Of a DNA stretch of 64,000 bases, positions 8,499 through 16,701 are shown one piece after another (the first letter of the stretch is position 1; every line of letters begins with the position of its first letter). The position numbers and the translations under genes are program-made. The notes under the pieces were generated by a model. It did not search any database. It was not told the DNA's origin and worked only from the letters and a program-made list of their open reading frames with translations. This stretch comes from an uncultured Porticoccus sp. (GTDB lineage Bacteria; Pseudomonadota; Gammaproteobacteria; Pseudomonadales; Porticoccaceae): the NCBI GenBank assembly GCA_947259505.1, contig CAMYLT010000003.1:124001-188000 (forward strand), in the 5' to 3' direction.

Positions 8499-9764
8499 AT
8501 GAATTATCGGTTTGTCGTCTCGGGATGTTTGGCGATTTGCCTGTCTGGGCCGTTGACTGTCAGCGGCGACGCGGGCAAGGGGGATCTGTGGCCAGTTAGC
8601 CGCGCGGCCGTGCCTATGGCAGATGGCCAACACTCCCGAGCGACTCTTGCCGTCGCGCCCACTGCAACCCAGTTCCCCTCTCTGGAACAAGCCTTTGTCT
8701 ATTACAACGAGCTGGCTCATTCCGGGCATTGGTCTGCCATTGGCTATGGTCCGCTGCTGAAGCTCGACGACAGTCATGAGCAAATTGGACAACTTCGGCA
8801 GCATCTGGGTTGGAGTGGGGATTATCGCCCGGAGGCGCCTCCCGCCAAGGGCGATACGTATTTTGATGAACCGCTACAGCAGGCGTTGCTACGTTTTCAG
8901 GAACGCCACGGGGCTGCCAAGGTGGATGGTATCCTCGGTCCCGAAACACGCAACTTACTGAATGTGCCTCCCTGGATCAGGGCGGACCAGATTTTGTTGA
9001 ATATCAATCGCCTGGAACAGTTCGGGGCGAGGGCTGGCCCCAGATACGTGCAGGTCAATATCCCGGCATATCGACTTAAACTGGTGGATGACGGCACAGT
9101 GTTGCTGGATATGAAAACCATCGTTGGTCGGCAGAGCAGGCAGACCCCGGTATTCAGCAGTGTGTTGCGCTCACTGGTGGTCAACCCCTCCTGGAGTGTC
9201 CCGAAAAGCATTGCCATGAAGGATATTTTGCCCAAGTGGAAGAGGGACAACAGTTATCTGGACAAGCAGAACCTGCAGGTGCTGTCTGGTTGGCAGGTGC
9301 CCTCGGTGGTGGTACCGAACAGCGCCATTGACCTGGCAAAGATGTATCGGGGAGCCGAGTACTATCGACTGTGGCAGCCACCCGGTCCCGGCAATACACT
9401 TGGTCGAGTCAAATTTGAGGTCTCTGATAGCGGCAGTATCTATCTCCATGACACCCAGAGTCGGCAATTATTCTCGGTCGGCAGGAGGGGCTTCAGTTCC
9501 GGCTGTATCCGTCTTGAAAAACCACTGGAGCTGGCAGAACAATTATTGGTGCTGGCAAATGCAGTTGAGCCGCGTGAGCTGAGTGCACTGTTTGAAACGA
9601 CACAAACCCACCATATTCGTTTCGACAACCCGGTGGAGTTGCACGTGACCTACTGGACAGCCTGGCTGGATGAGTCGGGAACATTGTATTTTGGCGATGA
9701 TCTGTATCGCCGCGATGAGGCCATTTTGGCGGAGTCTGGAACCCGCCAGGTAGCGGCAAACTGA
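8499..9764 (+). CDS. L,D-transpeptidase of the LdtD (YcbB) type
   Basis: Periplasmic enzyme that forms 3-3 crosslinks in peptidoglycan. A signal peptide precedes a variable region; a peptidoglycan-binding helical domain (about residues 120-150, ALLRFQERHG, VDGILGPETRNLLN) is followed by the YkuD catalytic domain (about 180-370). The catalytic motif appears as HDTQSRQLFSVGRRGFSSGCIRLEKP split around the nucleophilic cysteine in SSGCIRL, with the upstream histidine in IYLHDT. Length 421 aa is somewhat shorter than E. coli LdtD. It is followed by a DUF882 protein, as ldtD is by ycbK in enterobacteria, suggesting a conserved functional pair. Confidence 0.92.
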   Translation: MNYRFVVSGCLAICLSGPLTVSGDAGKGDLWPVSRAAVPMADGQHSRATLAVAPTATQFPSLEQAFVYYNELAHSGHWSAIGYGPLLKLDDSHEQIGQLRQHLGWSGDYRPEAPPAKGDTYFDEPLQQALLRFQERHGAAKVDGILGPETRNLLNVPPWIRADQILLNINRLEQFGARAGPRYVQVNIPAYRLKLVDDGTVLLDMKTIVGRQSRQTPVFSSVLRSLVVNPSWSVPKSIAMKDILPKWKRDNSYLDKQNLQVLSGWQVPSVVVPNSAIDLAKMYRGAEYYRLWQPPGPGNTLGRVKFEVSDSGSIYLHDTQSRQLFSVGRRGFSSGCIRLEKPLELAEQLLVLANAVEPRELSALFETTQTHHIRFDNPVELHVTYWTAWLDESGTLYFGDDLYRRDEAILAESGTRQVAAN

Positions 9765-9836
9765 TCATTTTCTGTACAGATGGGTGCTGCCAAAGCATAA
9801 TGTCACCCCGACGAAAGCATTGGTATAGTGCCCCTT

Positions 9837-10403
9837 ATGGAAAAAGATTCCCTCAAAACATCGCGCAGGAGGTTCCTGCGTATCATGGGTGGCTTCACTG
9901 CGGGCATGGCCGTTTCTGCCTCTGCATTGGCCAAAGTTCCGGTAACGTTGCCGAAAGCGCGCTCACTCTCTTTTTATAATTTGCATACCGGCGAATCCCT
10001 GGATACGACATTTTGTGTGGGTAAACATTTTCTGCCGGACAGCCTCAGCGAGGTGAACCGGGTACTGAGGGACCATCGCACCGGTGAAGAGTGCGACATG
10101 TCTCCCCAGTTGTTGGTACTGCTGGATGACCTCAGGAAGACACTCGGGACTTCCCAGCCGTTGCAAGTCATCTCCGGGTACCGTTCACCAGAGACCAATG
10201 CCAAGTTGGGTCAGCACAGCAGCGGTGTCGCCAAGAAAAGCCTGCATATGCAGGGGAAAGCCATTGATATCCGCATTCCCGGTGTTGAGGTTGGCAAACT
10301 GTATCGCGCCGCCAGGGCCATGAATGCTGGGGGTGTGGGACTTTATTCTTCAAGTGATTTCGTGCATCTGGATGTCGGATCCGTCAGATACTGGGGTGCC
10401 TGA
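9837..10403 (+). CDS. Tat-exported DUF882 / YcbK-like peptidase M15 family protein
   Basis: A 188-residue protein with a twin-arginine signal (TSRRRFLRIMGGF) and a DUF882 domain related to D,D- and L,D-carboxypeptidases of the M15 type. The zinc-ligand pattern is visible as SGYRSPETNAKLG, SLHMQGKAIDIRI and DFVHLDVG, so a metal-dependent peptidoglycan hydrolase activity is likely. The ATG at 9837 is preferred over GTG 9828. It lies 72 nt after the L,D-transpeptidase gene and probably forms a two-gene unit with it, acting on 3-3-crosslinked murein (inference). Confidence 0.9.
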   Translation: MEKDSLKTSRRRFLRIMGGFTAGMAVSASALAKVPVTLPKARSLSFYNLHTGESLDTTFCVGKHFLPDSLSEVNRVLRDHRTGEECDMSPQLLVLLDDLRKTLGTSQPLQVISGYRSPETNAKLGQHSSGVAKKSLHMQGKAIDIRIPGVEVGKLYRAARAMNAGGVGLYSSSDFVHLDVGSVRYWGA

Positions 10404-10411
10404 GGACGTGT

Positions 10412-10531
10412 TTAGAACTTGAACACATAGTCCAGGTACCGCCGGCTGTCGAAGTCGTCCTCCTTGACCACTGCCACCTTGACAGGTACGTCAGAGCGGT
10501 AGTTGTCGGCGATCCAGCCGAAACTCAGCCC
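10412..10531 (-). pseudogene. 3' fragment of a lost outer-membrane protein gene
   Basis: Reading the minus strand gives a 39-residue in-frame end, GLSFGWIADNYRS ... RRYLDYVFKF followed by TAA at 10414-10412. Alternating hydrophobic residues and a terminal phenylalanine are the pattern of an outer-membrane beta-barrel C-terminus. The frame is blocked immediately upstream by TAA at 10534-10532, and no start exists, so this is the tail of a deleted gene. The parent family is not identified. Confidence 0.5.
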
Positions 10532-10888
10532 TTATGCCTCTCTATACCCCACTGTGCACCACTTCAAAGCCGGGTCGGAGTGCCGCTCGTTCGCAACCCC
10601 TGATGAGGTGTCGAACATGTTTTCTGCCGTTTTCAGTGGGTGTGGGCAAGGCTGGTGGCCAGCCATTTCTGTCCATTCGTTCCTGGCGGCTGTCTAGTCA
10701 TATTGCCACGCTTCTTCACGCGCCGAATTCTTCGCTCGTACAAACCGTCTGCCATGTTCCTTTGAGGTGAAGGAGCCACCTTATATGGACAGTTGGTGAG
10801 CCTGTAGCAAGGGGGGTAACCCAGAACCAGTCCCGGATTTTTGAGTTAATCTTTCGACACCGGCTGTTTCAGTTTATGGAGGTTGTCA
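10532..10888. other. Gene-poor stretch between DUF882 gene and RND efflux gene
   Basis: No gene is confidently assigned here. On the minus strand a frame ending at TAA 10534-10532 reads ENMFDTSSGVANERHSDPAL then KWCTVGYREA, abutting the outer-membrane-protein relic; it looks like a genuine protein end but no family is recognised. A second minus-strand frame could start at ATG 10755. No tRNA, terminator with T-tract or terminal inverted repeat was seen. The stretch may be the scar of an insertion. Confidence 0.35.
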
Positions 10889-13800
10889 TCATTTGGGTTG
10901 TGGATACTCATCCAGTTGTCGGTCCAGTTTGCGGGAGACGTGTTGTGGTCCGTGGGAAAAGCATCCCAGCAGTTGGTAGGCCGCCGGCAGCACAAACAGT
11001 GTTAGTACCGTCGCAAAGGCCACCCCGCAAAATAGCGTAATGCCCAGCACTTGGCGGGTTTCAGCACCAGCACCAAAAGACAGGATAAGCGGTATCGAGC
11101 CAGCGATGGTGGTAATGCTGGTCATAATAATGGGCCGCAAACGCACCTGAGCCGCCTCGATGATGGCGTCGTGCACAGAGTCGCCCTGATCCCGCAACTG
11201 GTTGGCGAATTCGACAATGAGAATTCCGTTCTTGGCCGCCAGGCCGATCAGCATGATCAGCCCGATCTGGCTATAGAGATTGAGGGTATTGCCGCTGGCC
11301 CAGAGCCCCAATAGTCCCCCGGCAATGGCCAGTGGCACCGTGAGGATGATGATGAAGGGGCTGACATAGCTCTCGAATTGGGCTGCCAGCACCAGAAACA
11401 TCACCAGAATGCCCAGGGCGAAAACGAAATAGCTGGCGGTGCCGGATTTTTTGTAGTCCAAGGAACGGCCCTTGTAGTCGATCGCTGCCTGTTCTGGCAA
11501 ATGCGCCCTGACCAGGTTTTCCAGATGGGCCAGCCCCTCGCCCAGCGGCAGCCGGTCTTCCAGGTTGGCCTCAATGGTGATGGCGCGGCTGCGGTTGTAG
11601 CGGTTGAGTGTCTTGGAGTCCGCGTATTCCTGCAACGTCACCAGATTGGACAGGGGGATCAGCTGACCGGAGCGTTCGGAGCGCACATAGATGTTCGTGA
11701 GGTCGTGGGGACTGTTTTGTTGATCACGCACACCTTCGATCATCACATCGTATTCTTCACCGGCATCGATATAGGTGGTGACCCGGCGGGAGGCGAGCAT
11801 ACTCTCCAGTGTGCGGCCGATATTTTGTACCGATACGCCGAGTTCAGCAGCGCGGTCGTAGTCAATCAGCACCTGTACCTGGGGACTGGTTTCCCGGTAG
11901 TCGCTGTCGATATCGGTGAACCCGGGATTTTGCTTCTCAATCTCGGCAAACAGAATATCCCGCCAGGCTGCCAGTTCCTCGTAGGTTCCGCCGGCAACCA
12001 CAAACTGCACCGGTTTGGCGGTGCGGTTGCCAATGCCCTGGCGCATGATCGGGTGAATGCGCACCCCGGCCAGGTCAGCGGTCTTGGAGCGAATCTCGGC
12101 CATGATGTCCCAGGCTGAACGGCGTGACCCCCATTCCTCGAGCATTATAATCACCATCCCGGTGCTGAAGGCGTCCCTGGGGGCGCGCACCAGAATACGG
12201 TCGGCATCGCCGCTGTCAGTCAGGGGCAACAGGCGTTGTTCGATCACCTCTATATATTGCCTGGTGTATTCGTAGCTGGCCCCCTCGGGTGCCTGCACCA
12301 TGATAAAAAAGGCACCCCGATCCTCTTTCGGCACATATTCGTTGGGGATGCTGTTCACCAGCCAGACACAGAGGCCAATGCTGAGTGTAAACAGCAGTCC
12401 CACCAGTGCCGGTCGCCTTAATGATGCTTCCACCCAGCGGCTGTAATGGCCTTTAAAGCGGTTAAAGAGGCGATCAACCCGGTTGCCCGTCAGGCCGTTG
12501 TCGACGCGCTTGCGGAGCAACAATGACGCCAGCACCGGGCACAGGGTCAGGGCCACCAGGCTCGAAAACAGCACGGCGGCACTCATGGTGAGGGCGAACT
12601 CTGAGAAAAGCCGTCCCATATCGCCTTCCAGCATGGAGATGGGCGAGAACACGGCCACCAGCACCAGGGTGGTGGCGATCACCGCAAAGCCCACCTGTCG
12701 GGTGCCGCGAAAGGCAGCCACCAGCGCTGTCTCGCGATATTCCGCCATGCGGCGGTGGATGTTTTCCAGTACCACGATGGCGTCGTCCACCACCAGCCCG
12801 ATGGCCAGCACCAGTGCCAGTAGCGTTAGCAGGTTGACGGTAAAGTCCATCGCCATCAGCACGATAAAGGTGGCAATTAGCGAAATGGGCACCGTGACAG
12901 CCGGGACCAGCATGGCCCGGGCGCTGCCGAGAAACAGGTAAATAACAAAAATCACCAGTGCGATACTGATGGCCAGGGTTTTGTAGACTTCGCGGATGGC
13001 TTGCTCAATAAACACCGAGGAGTCGTAGCTCTCGTGAATCTGCATGCCCTCGGGGAGCAGTTGATTGAGTCGTTCCGCCTCTACCTTGGCGGCGCGGGAC
13101 ACTTCAATGGTGTTGGCGGTGGACTGCTTGGTGATGCCCACTCCGACCATGGTTTTACCGTTTCCCCTGAACAGGGTACGGTATTCCTCGGTGCCCTTTT
13201 GTACCGTGGCCACATCGGCCAGCCGCACCAGATAGCCATCTTCACCGCGGCTCAACACCAACTGGCTGAAATCCTCGGCGGTACGGAATACCCGTTTCAC
13301 CCGTACGGTGAATTCCTGCTGGATGGATTCGATCTTGCCGGCGGGCAGTTCGACATTTTCCGAGCGCAGCGCCGCCTCCACATCGCTGACAGTGAGGTTG
13401 TGGGCGGCGAGCTTGATTCGATCCAGCCAGATGCGCATGGCCAGGCTCTGGCCGCCACCCACTCGCACCCGTGCCACGCCATCGAGAATCGAGAAGCGAT
13501 CCACTAGGTAGCGCTCTGCATAATCGGTCAGCTCCGGTACGGAGAGGCGCTCACTGGTGAGGTTGAGCCACATGATCACCTCATCGTTGGTGTCCACCTT
13601 TTCCACCACCGGCAATTCGGCCTCTTCCGGGAGGTCGTCCAGGACTCGGGAAACCCGGTCGCGTACATCGTTGGCAGCGGCCTCTATATCCCGTGACAGG
13701 TTGAACTCGATATTGATTTTCGAAACCCCGTCCGAACTGTTGGATTCGATGTACTTGATCCCCTCGAGTCCGGAAATACGGTCTTCCAATAGTTGGGTAA

Positions 13801-13987
13801 TACGGGTTTCCACCACATTGGCCGCGGCACCGGGATATTTGGTTTCGATGGAGACGATGGGGGGGTCGATATCGGGATATTCCCTCAGGGTCAGGCGATC
13901 GAAAGCGATGACGCCGAATGCGACTAACAGTAGAGAAATAACCGAGGCGAAGACCGGTCGCCGGATGCTGATATCGGAGAGCAGCAT
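10889..13987 (-). CDS. RND efflux pump inner-membrane permease (HAE1 family)
   Basis: A proton-driven RND transporter of about 1032 residues. It opens with LLSDISIRRPVFASVISLLL, the usual first helix, followed by the periplasmic porter loops and two blocks of membrane helices. The proton-relay aspartates are present in LVLAIGLVVDDAIVVLENI, and the second half shows GLAAKNGILIVEFANQL. Start chosen at ATG 13987, four nt after the stop of the adaptor gene; a longer frame upstream overlaps the adaptor. No outer-membrane channel gene lies next to it, so a TolC-type partner must be encoded elsewhere. Substrate cannot be deduced. Confidence 0.95.
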   Translation of the reverse strand: MLLSDISIRRPVFASVISLLLVAFGVIAFDRLTLREYPDIDPPIVSIETKYPGAAANVVETRITQLLEDRISGLEGIKYIESNSSDGVSKINIEFNLSRDIEAAANDVRDRVSRVLDDLPEEAELPVVEKVDTNDEVIMWLNLTSERLSVPELTDYAERYLVDRFSILDGVARVRVGGGQSLAMRIWLDRIKLAAHNLTVSDVEAALRSENVELPAGKIESIQQEFTVRVKRVFRTAEDFSQLVLSRGEDGYLVRLADVATVQKGTEEYRTLFRGNGKTMVGVGITKQSTANTIEVSRAAKVEAERLNQLLPEGMQIHESYDSSVFIEQAIREVYKTLAISIALVIFVIYLFLGSARAMLVPAVTVPISLIATFIVLMAMDFTVNLLTLLALVLAIGLVVDDAIVVLENIHRRMAEYRETALVAAFRGTRQVGFAVIATTLVLVAVFSPISMLEGDMGRLFSEFALTMSAAVLFSSLVALTLCPVLASLLLRKRVDNGLTGNRVDRLFNRFKGHYSRWVEASLRRPALVGLLFTLSIGLCVWLVNSIPNEYVPKEDRGAFFIMVQAPEGASYEYTRQYIEVIEQRLLPLTDSGDADRILVRAPRDAFSTGMVIIMLEEWGSRRSAWDIMAEIRSKTADLAGVRIHPIMRQGIGNRTAKPVQFVVAGGTYEELAAWRDILFAEIEKQNPGFTDIDSDYRETSPQVQVLIDYDRAAELGVSVQNIGRTLESMLASRRVTTYIDAGEEYDVMIEGVRDQQNSPHDLTNIYVRSERSGQLIPLSNLVTLQEYADSKTLNRYNRSRAITIEANLEDRLPLGEGLAHLENLVRAHLPEQAAIDYKGRSLDYKKSGTASYFVFALGILVMFLVLAAQFESYVSPFIIILTVPLAIAGGLLGLWASGNTLNLYSQIGLIMLIGLAAKNGILIVEFANQLRDQGDSVHDAIIEAAQVRLRPIIMTSITTIAGSIPLILSFGAGAETRQVLGITLFCGVAFATVLTLFVLPAAYQLLGCFSHGPQHVSRKLDRQLDEYPQPK

Positions 13988-13991
13988 AGGA

Positions 13992-15074
13992 TTAATATGC
14001 CCCGCTCTCTGCTGGGGAGGATTGCTGTAGCAGTTGCTCCAGGGTCTCTTCACCCTGCTGGGTGGCGGCGATGGTGACCGCCGTGCCCTGGTTGAGACGC
14101 ATCACGCCGTGGGTCACCACCAGCTCTCCCGGCTTTATACCCTGGGTGACCACCACGGCCCCAGGCCGCCGGGAACCGATGTTGAGTTTGCGTTTGCTGA
14201 CGGTCGCCGGTTGCGTGCCGGTATTGACTACAAACGCGTACTGGTTGAAGCCTTCCTGTACCAAGGCTTCCTCGGGAATCATCAGGCTGTCCACCGCCGC
14301 TTTTTGCAGGGTCACCGTCATCAGCATGCCCGGTTTGAGATGCCGCTGCGGGTTGGACAACAGGACCCGCACGCCAATGGCGCGAGTCACCGGATCGACC
14401 CGGGAATCCAGGCTGGCGATTTCGCCCTCAAAAGGTTGGCCATTCAGTTCTTCCGCCACGGCGACGATCTTCAATCCCGGCTGCAAACTGCCGAGAAAAA
14501 TGGCGGGTACCGACATGTCCAGTTTCATGACGCTGTCGTCGTCCAGTGTGGTAATGGCCTCGCCGGGGGTTACCAGGGCGCCGACACTGATTTTGCGCAG
14601 CCCCACCACGCCATCGAAGGGGGCGACCACCAGTCGATCCTGTAGTCGCGATTGGGTGGCGCGCAATTTCGCCTGGGCGGTTTCATAGGCGGCACGGCGT
14701 TCATCCAGCAGCGACTGGCTGGCGAGGTTGGTCTTCACCAGTCCCTTGATACGCTGGTATTGGCGTTCTGCTTCCCGGAGGGTGGAGCGCGCTTCCTCCA
14801 GCTGTGCGTGTTCTTCCTCGCTGGTCATTTCCACCAGCACCTCTCCCGCCTTGACTCGCCTGCCGTCATCAAAGTGAATGGCAGTAATGGTTTCCGTGAC
14901 CGTGGCAGAGAGTGTTACGGCTTCATTGGCGCGCAGGGTGCCCAATGCTTCGATTGTTTCGGCAAAGGGTTCAACTGTCGCGGCTTTGACAAACACTGGC
15001 ACCGGTGGTGCGGCCACAGCCGGTAAGGGGGAGACCCCGAACAGCAAGGTGATGGCAATGGCTTTCAGTTGCAT
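13992..15074 (-). CDS. RND efflux periplasmic adaptor (membrane fusion protein)
   Basis: A 360-residue periplasmic adaptor of the HlyD/AcrA type linking the RND permease to an outer-membrane channel. A cleavable signal peptide (LKAIAITLLFGVSPLPAVAA) is followed by the first lipoyl half-motif (ETIEALGTLRANEAV), a coiled-coil hairpin (about residues 95-150), the second lipoyl half (LVVAPFDGVVGLRKISVGALV) and beta-barrel/proximal domains. No lipobox cysteine is seen. ATG 15074 is chosen because it begins the signal peptide and follows a GGA-type ribosome site. It is transcribed first, with the RND permease immediately downstream. Confidence 0.93.
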   Translation of the reverse strand: MQLKAIAITLLFGVSPLPAVAAPPVPVFVKAATVEPFAETIEALGTLRANEAVTLSATVTETITAIHFDDGRRVKAGEVLVEMTSEEEHAQLEEARSTLREAERQYQRIKGLVKTNLASQSLLDERRAAYETAQAKLRATQSRLQDRLVVAPFDGVVGLRKISVGALVTPGEAITTLDDDSVMKLDMSVPAIFLGSLQPGLKIVAVAEELNGQPFEGEIASLDSRVDPVTRAIGVRVLLSNPQRHLKPGMLMTVTLQKAAVDSLMIPEEALVQEGFNQYAFVVNTGTQPATVSKRKLNIGSRRPGAVVVTQGIKPGELVVTHGVMRLNQGTAVTIAATQQGEETLEQLLQQSSPAESGAY

Positions 15075-15203
15075 GTCTGAGCGTCCTTTTTTCGCGGTTC
15101 CCGGGGTTGCAAAGCATAAAAGTTGGGCTGTGATGAAATATGACAGTTCCCGCCGCCAATGCAAAGAAAAGCCTATGCCTGCAGGTATGGGTGGGATCAT
15201 TTG

Positions 15204-15220
15204 TGCACTGTTTTGGTGCC
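15204..15220. promoter_or_regulatory. Candidate NtrC enhancer site
   Basis: The 17-mer TGCACTGTTTTGGTGCC matches the NtrC consensus TGCACCA-WWWW-GGTGCA in both half-sites (TGCAC and GGTGC) and in the AT-rich centre. It lies about 120 bp upstream of a weak sigma-54-like element and 200 bp upstream of the guanidine riboswitch, in the correct range for an enhancer. Confidence 0.5.
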
Positions 15221-15336
15221 GACAGGCTTTTCTGCACTAAAAATAGCCATTCTGTCATCCTCTGAATGAGGTTTGTAACTGGCACCCATTCCCCTGGTGC
15301 CCCGTAGTCTGGGTGTTTGGGGGGTGCCCAAAAAAA

Positions 15337-15355
15337 TTGGCATGTATCCTGTATG
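15337..15355 (+). promoter_or_regulatory. Weak sigma-54-like -24/-12 element
   Basis: TTGGCATGTATCCTGTA matches the -24 box well (TGGCA) but the -12 box poorly (TGT where TGC is expected). Spacing GG to G-T is right. Considered only because of the NtrC-like site upstream; a sigma-70 promoter closer to the riboswitch was not convincing either. Confidence 0.3.
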
Positions 15356-15406
15356 AGGTTTCCACAAGTGTTCATACTTTTGGCAACACGATTCAAGACA
15401 ATCTGG

Positions 15407-15532
15407 CAAATAGAGCGCTAGGGTTCCGATCCGTTGAGATATGAAATCGATGGATGACTGGTCCGAGAGCACTCGACCTCTCAGTGGTATCAGAGGTTAC
15501 ACGGCGGGACAAAAGCCCGGGAGACTTGTTTG
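15407..15532 (+). ncRNA. Guanidine-I (ykkC) riboswitch
   Basis: The leader of the carboxylase operon holds the near-invariant aptamer blocks of the guanidine-I class in order: CTAGGGTTCCG at 15418-15428, ACTGGTCCGAGAG at 15457-15469, then ACACGGCGGGACAAAAGCCC with GGGAGA at 15499-15524. P1 can form from 15407-15413 with 15526-15532. A variable stem pairs ACCTCT (15476-15481) with AGAGGT (15492-15497). The riboswitch senses free guanidinium and normally turns genes on. The arm 15476-15485 is also a perfect complement of the downstream Shine-Dalgarno region, suggesting translational control. Confidence 0.95.
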
Positions 15533-15589
15533 GCGTTGAGCCAAAAGTACTCCACTTGCACCGGTGTAACCCGATACACAAGAAAACCG

Positions 15590-15599
15590 ACTGAGAGGT
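15590..15599 (+). promoter_or_regulatory. Ribosome binding site complementary to riboswitch arm
   Basis: ACTGAGAGGT contains the ribosome-binding GAGAGG 6 nt before ATG 15605. It is the exact reverse complement of ACCTCTCAGT at 15476-15485 inside the aptamer. When the aptamer is folded, six of those bases are occupied by AGAGGT 15492-15497, so ligand binding would free the site. Confidence 0.55.
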
Positions 15600-15604
15600 T
15601 TATC

Positions 15605-16648
15605 ATGAAAAAAACTGCCGCAATTCTGCTTGCTTCCCTGCTGTTCTCCTCCGGCGCCATGGCGCGCGATGATTTCAAAATCTGCTGGTCGATTTATGTC
15701 GGCTGGATGCCCTGGGCTTATGGTGCCGAATCCGGCATCGTCAAGAAGTGGGCCGATAAATATGACATCAGTATCGACGTGGTACAGATCAACGACTACG
15801 TGGAATCCATCAACCAGTACACCGCCGGCCAGTTCGATGCCTGCACCATGACGAACATGGACGCGCTGACTATCCCCGCTGCCGGTGGCGTGGACAGCAC
15901 TGCCCTGATCGTGGGCGATTTTTCCAATGGCAATGATGCGGTGATCCTCAAAGGCAAGGAGTCACTGGCAGACATCAAGGGCCAGAAGGTCAATCTGGTG
16001 GAACTGAGTGTGTCTCACTACTTGTTGGCGCGGGGCCTCGAATCTGTGGGTATGAGTGAAGCCGACGTGCAGGTGGTGAATACCTCCGATGCGGACATGG
16101 TGGCCGTGTACGGCACCGATGGCGTTACTGCGGTGACCACCTGGAACCCGCTGGTGAGCGAGATTCTCTCCATGCCCAATAGCCACAAGGTGTTCGACTC
16201 ATCCCAGATTCCCGGCGAGATCATCGACCTGCTGGTGATCAATACCGAAACCCTGAAAGAAAACCCTAAACTGGGCAAGGCATTGACCGGCGCCTGGTAT
16301 GAAATCATGGCGCTGATGAGCGGCACGGGTGAGGATGCCGAAGCCGCTCGCACTTTCATGGCCCAAGCCTCCGGCACCGATCTGGCGGGTTACGACGCCC
16401 AGCTGGCGGCCACCAAAATGTTCTACACCCCGGCGTCTGCCCTGGAACTGAACATGAGCGACAAGCTCACCGCCACCATGAAGGCGGTGGCCGAGTTTTC
16501 CTTTGACCATGGAATACTGGGTGATGGCGCTCCCGATGCTGGCTTTATCGGAGTGGAAACGCCTGCCGGACTCTACGGTAGCAGCACCAATGTCAAACTC
16601 CGATTTGATCCCAGCTACATGAAAATGGCTGCTGATGGCGAACTCTAG
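15605..16648 (+). CDS. Guanidine (annotated urea-carboxylase-type) ABC transporter, substrate-binding protein
   Basis: Periplasmic binding protein of the NMT1/TauA-like family found with urea carboxylase-type operons. It has a classical signal peptide (KKTAAILLASLLFSSGAMA) and a mature domain starting DFKICWSIYVGWMPWAYG; family features include QYTAGQFDACTMTNMD and AVTTWNPLVSEI. 347 aa. First gene after the guanidine-I riboswitch, so guanidine is its most likely ligand rather than urea (inference). A strong hairpin after its stop may raise its dose relative to the membrane components, as is usual for binding proteins. Confidence 0.88.
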   Translation: MKKTAAILLASLLFSSGAMARDDFKICWSIYVGWMPWAYGAESGIVKKWADKYDISIDVVQINDYVESINQYTAGQFDACTMTNMDALTIPAAGGVDSTALIVGDFSNGNDAVILKGKESLADIKGQKVNLVELSVSHYLLARGLESVGMSEADVQVVNTSDADMVAVYGTDGVTAVTTWNPLVSEILSMPNSHKVFDSSQIPGEIIDLLVINTETLKENPKLGKALTGAWYEIMALMSGTGEDAEAARTFMAQASGTDLAGYDAQLAATKMFYTPASALELNMSDKLTATMKAVAEFSFDHGILGDGAPDAGFIGVETPAGLYGSSTNVKLRFDPSYMKMAADGEL

Positions 16649-16669
16649 AAGTTAAGACTAACCGTTGCT

Positions 16670-16689
16670 GGGGGCCGCTCATGGCCCCC
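16670..16689 (+). other. Intercistronic hairpin after binding-protein gene
   Basis: GGGGGCC (16670-16676) pairs with GGCCCCC (16683-16689) around a GCTCAT loop. There is no T-tract; the next ribosome site follows directly. It probably protects the upstream mRNA 3' end or attenuates read-through rather than terminating fully. Confidence 0.6.
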
Positions 16690-16701
16690 TGAGGAAGAGT
16701 C

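Noticed and set aside
11378-12118. Long plus-strand open frame (246 codons) opposite the RND permease gene
   Set aside because: It is antisense to a clear, conserved RND gene, has no ribosome site and no recognisable domain; high-GC shadow frame.
15529-15546. TTTGGC-GTTGA-GCCAAA hairpin as a transcription terminator of the riboswitch
   Set aside because: No T-tract follows, and the stem is short; it is more likely a competitor of P1 than a terminator.
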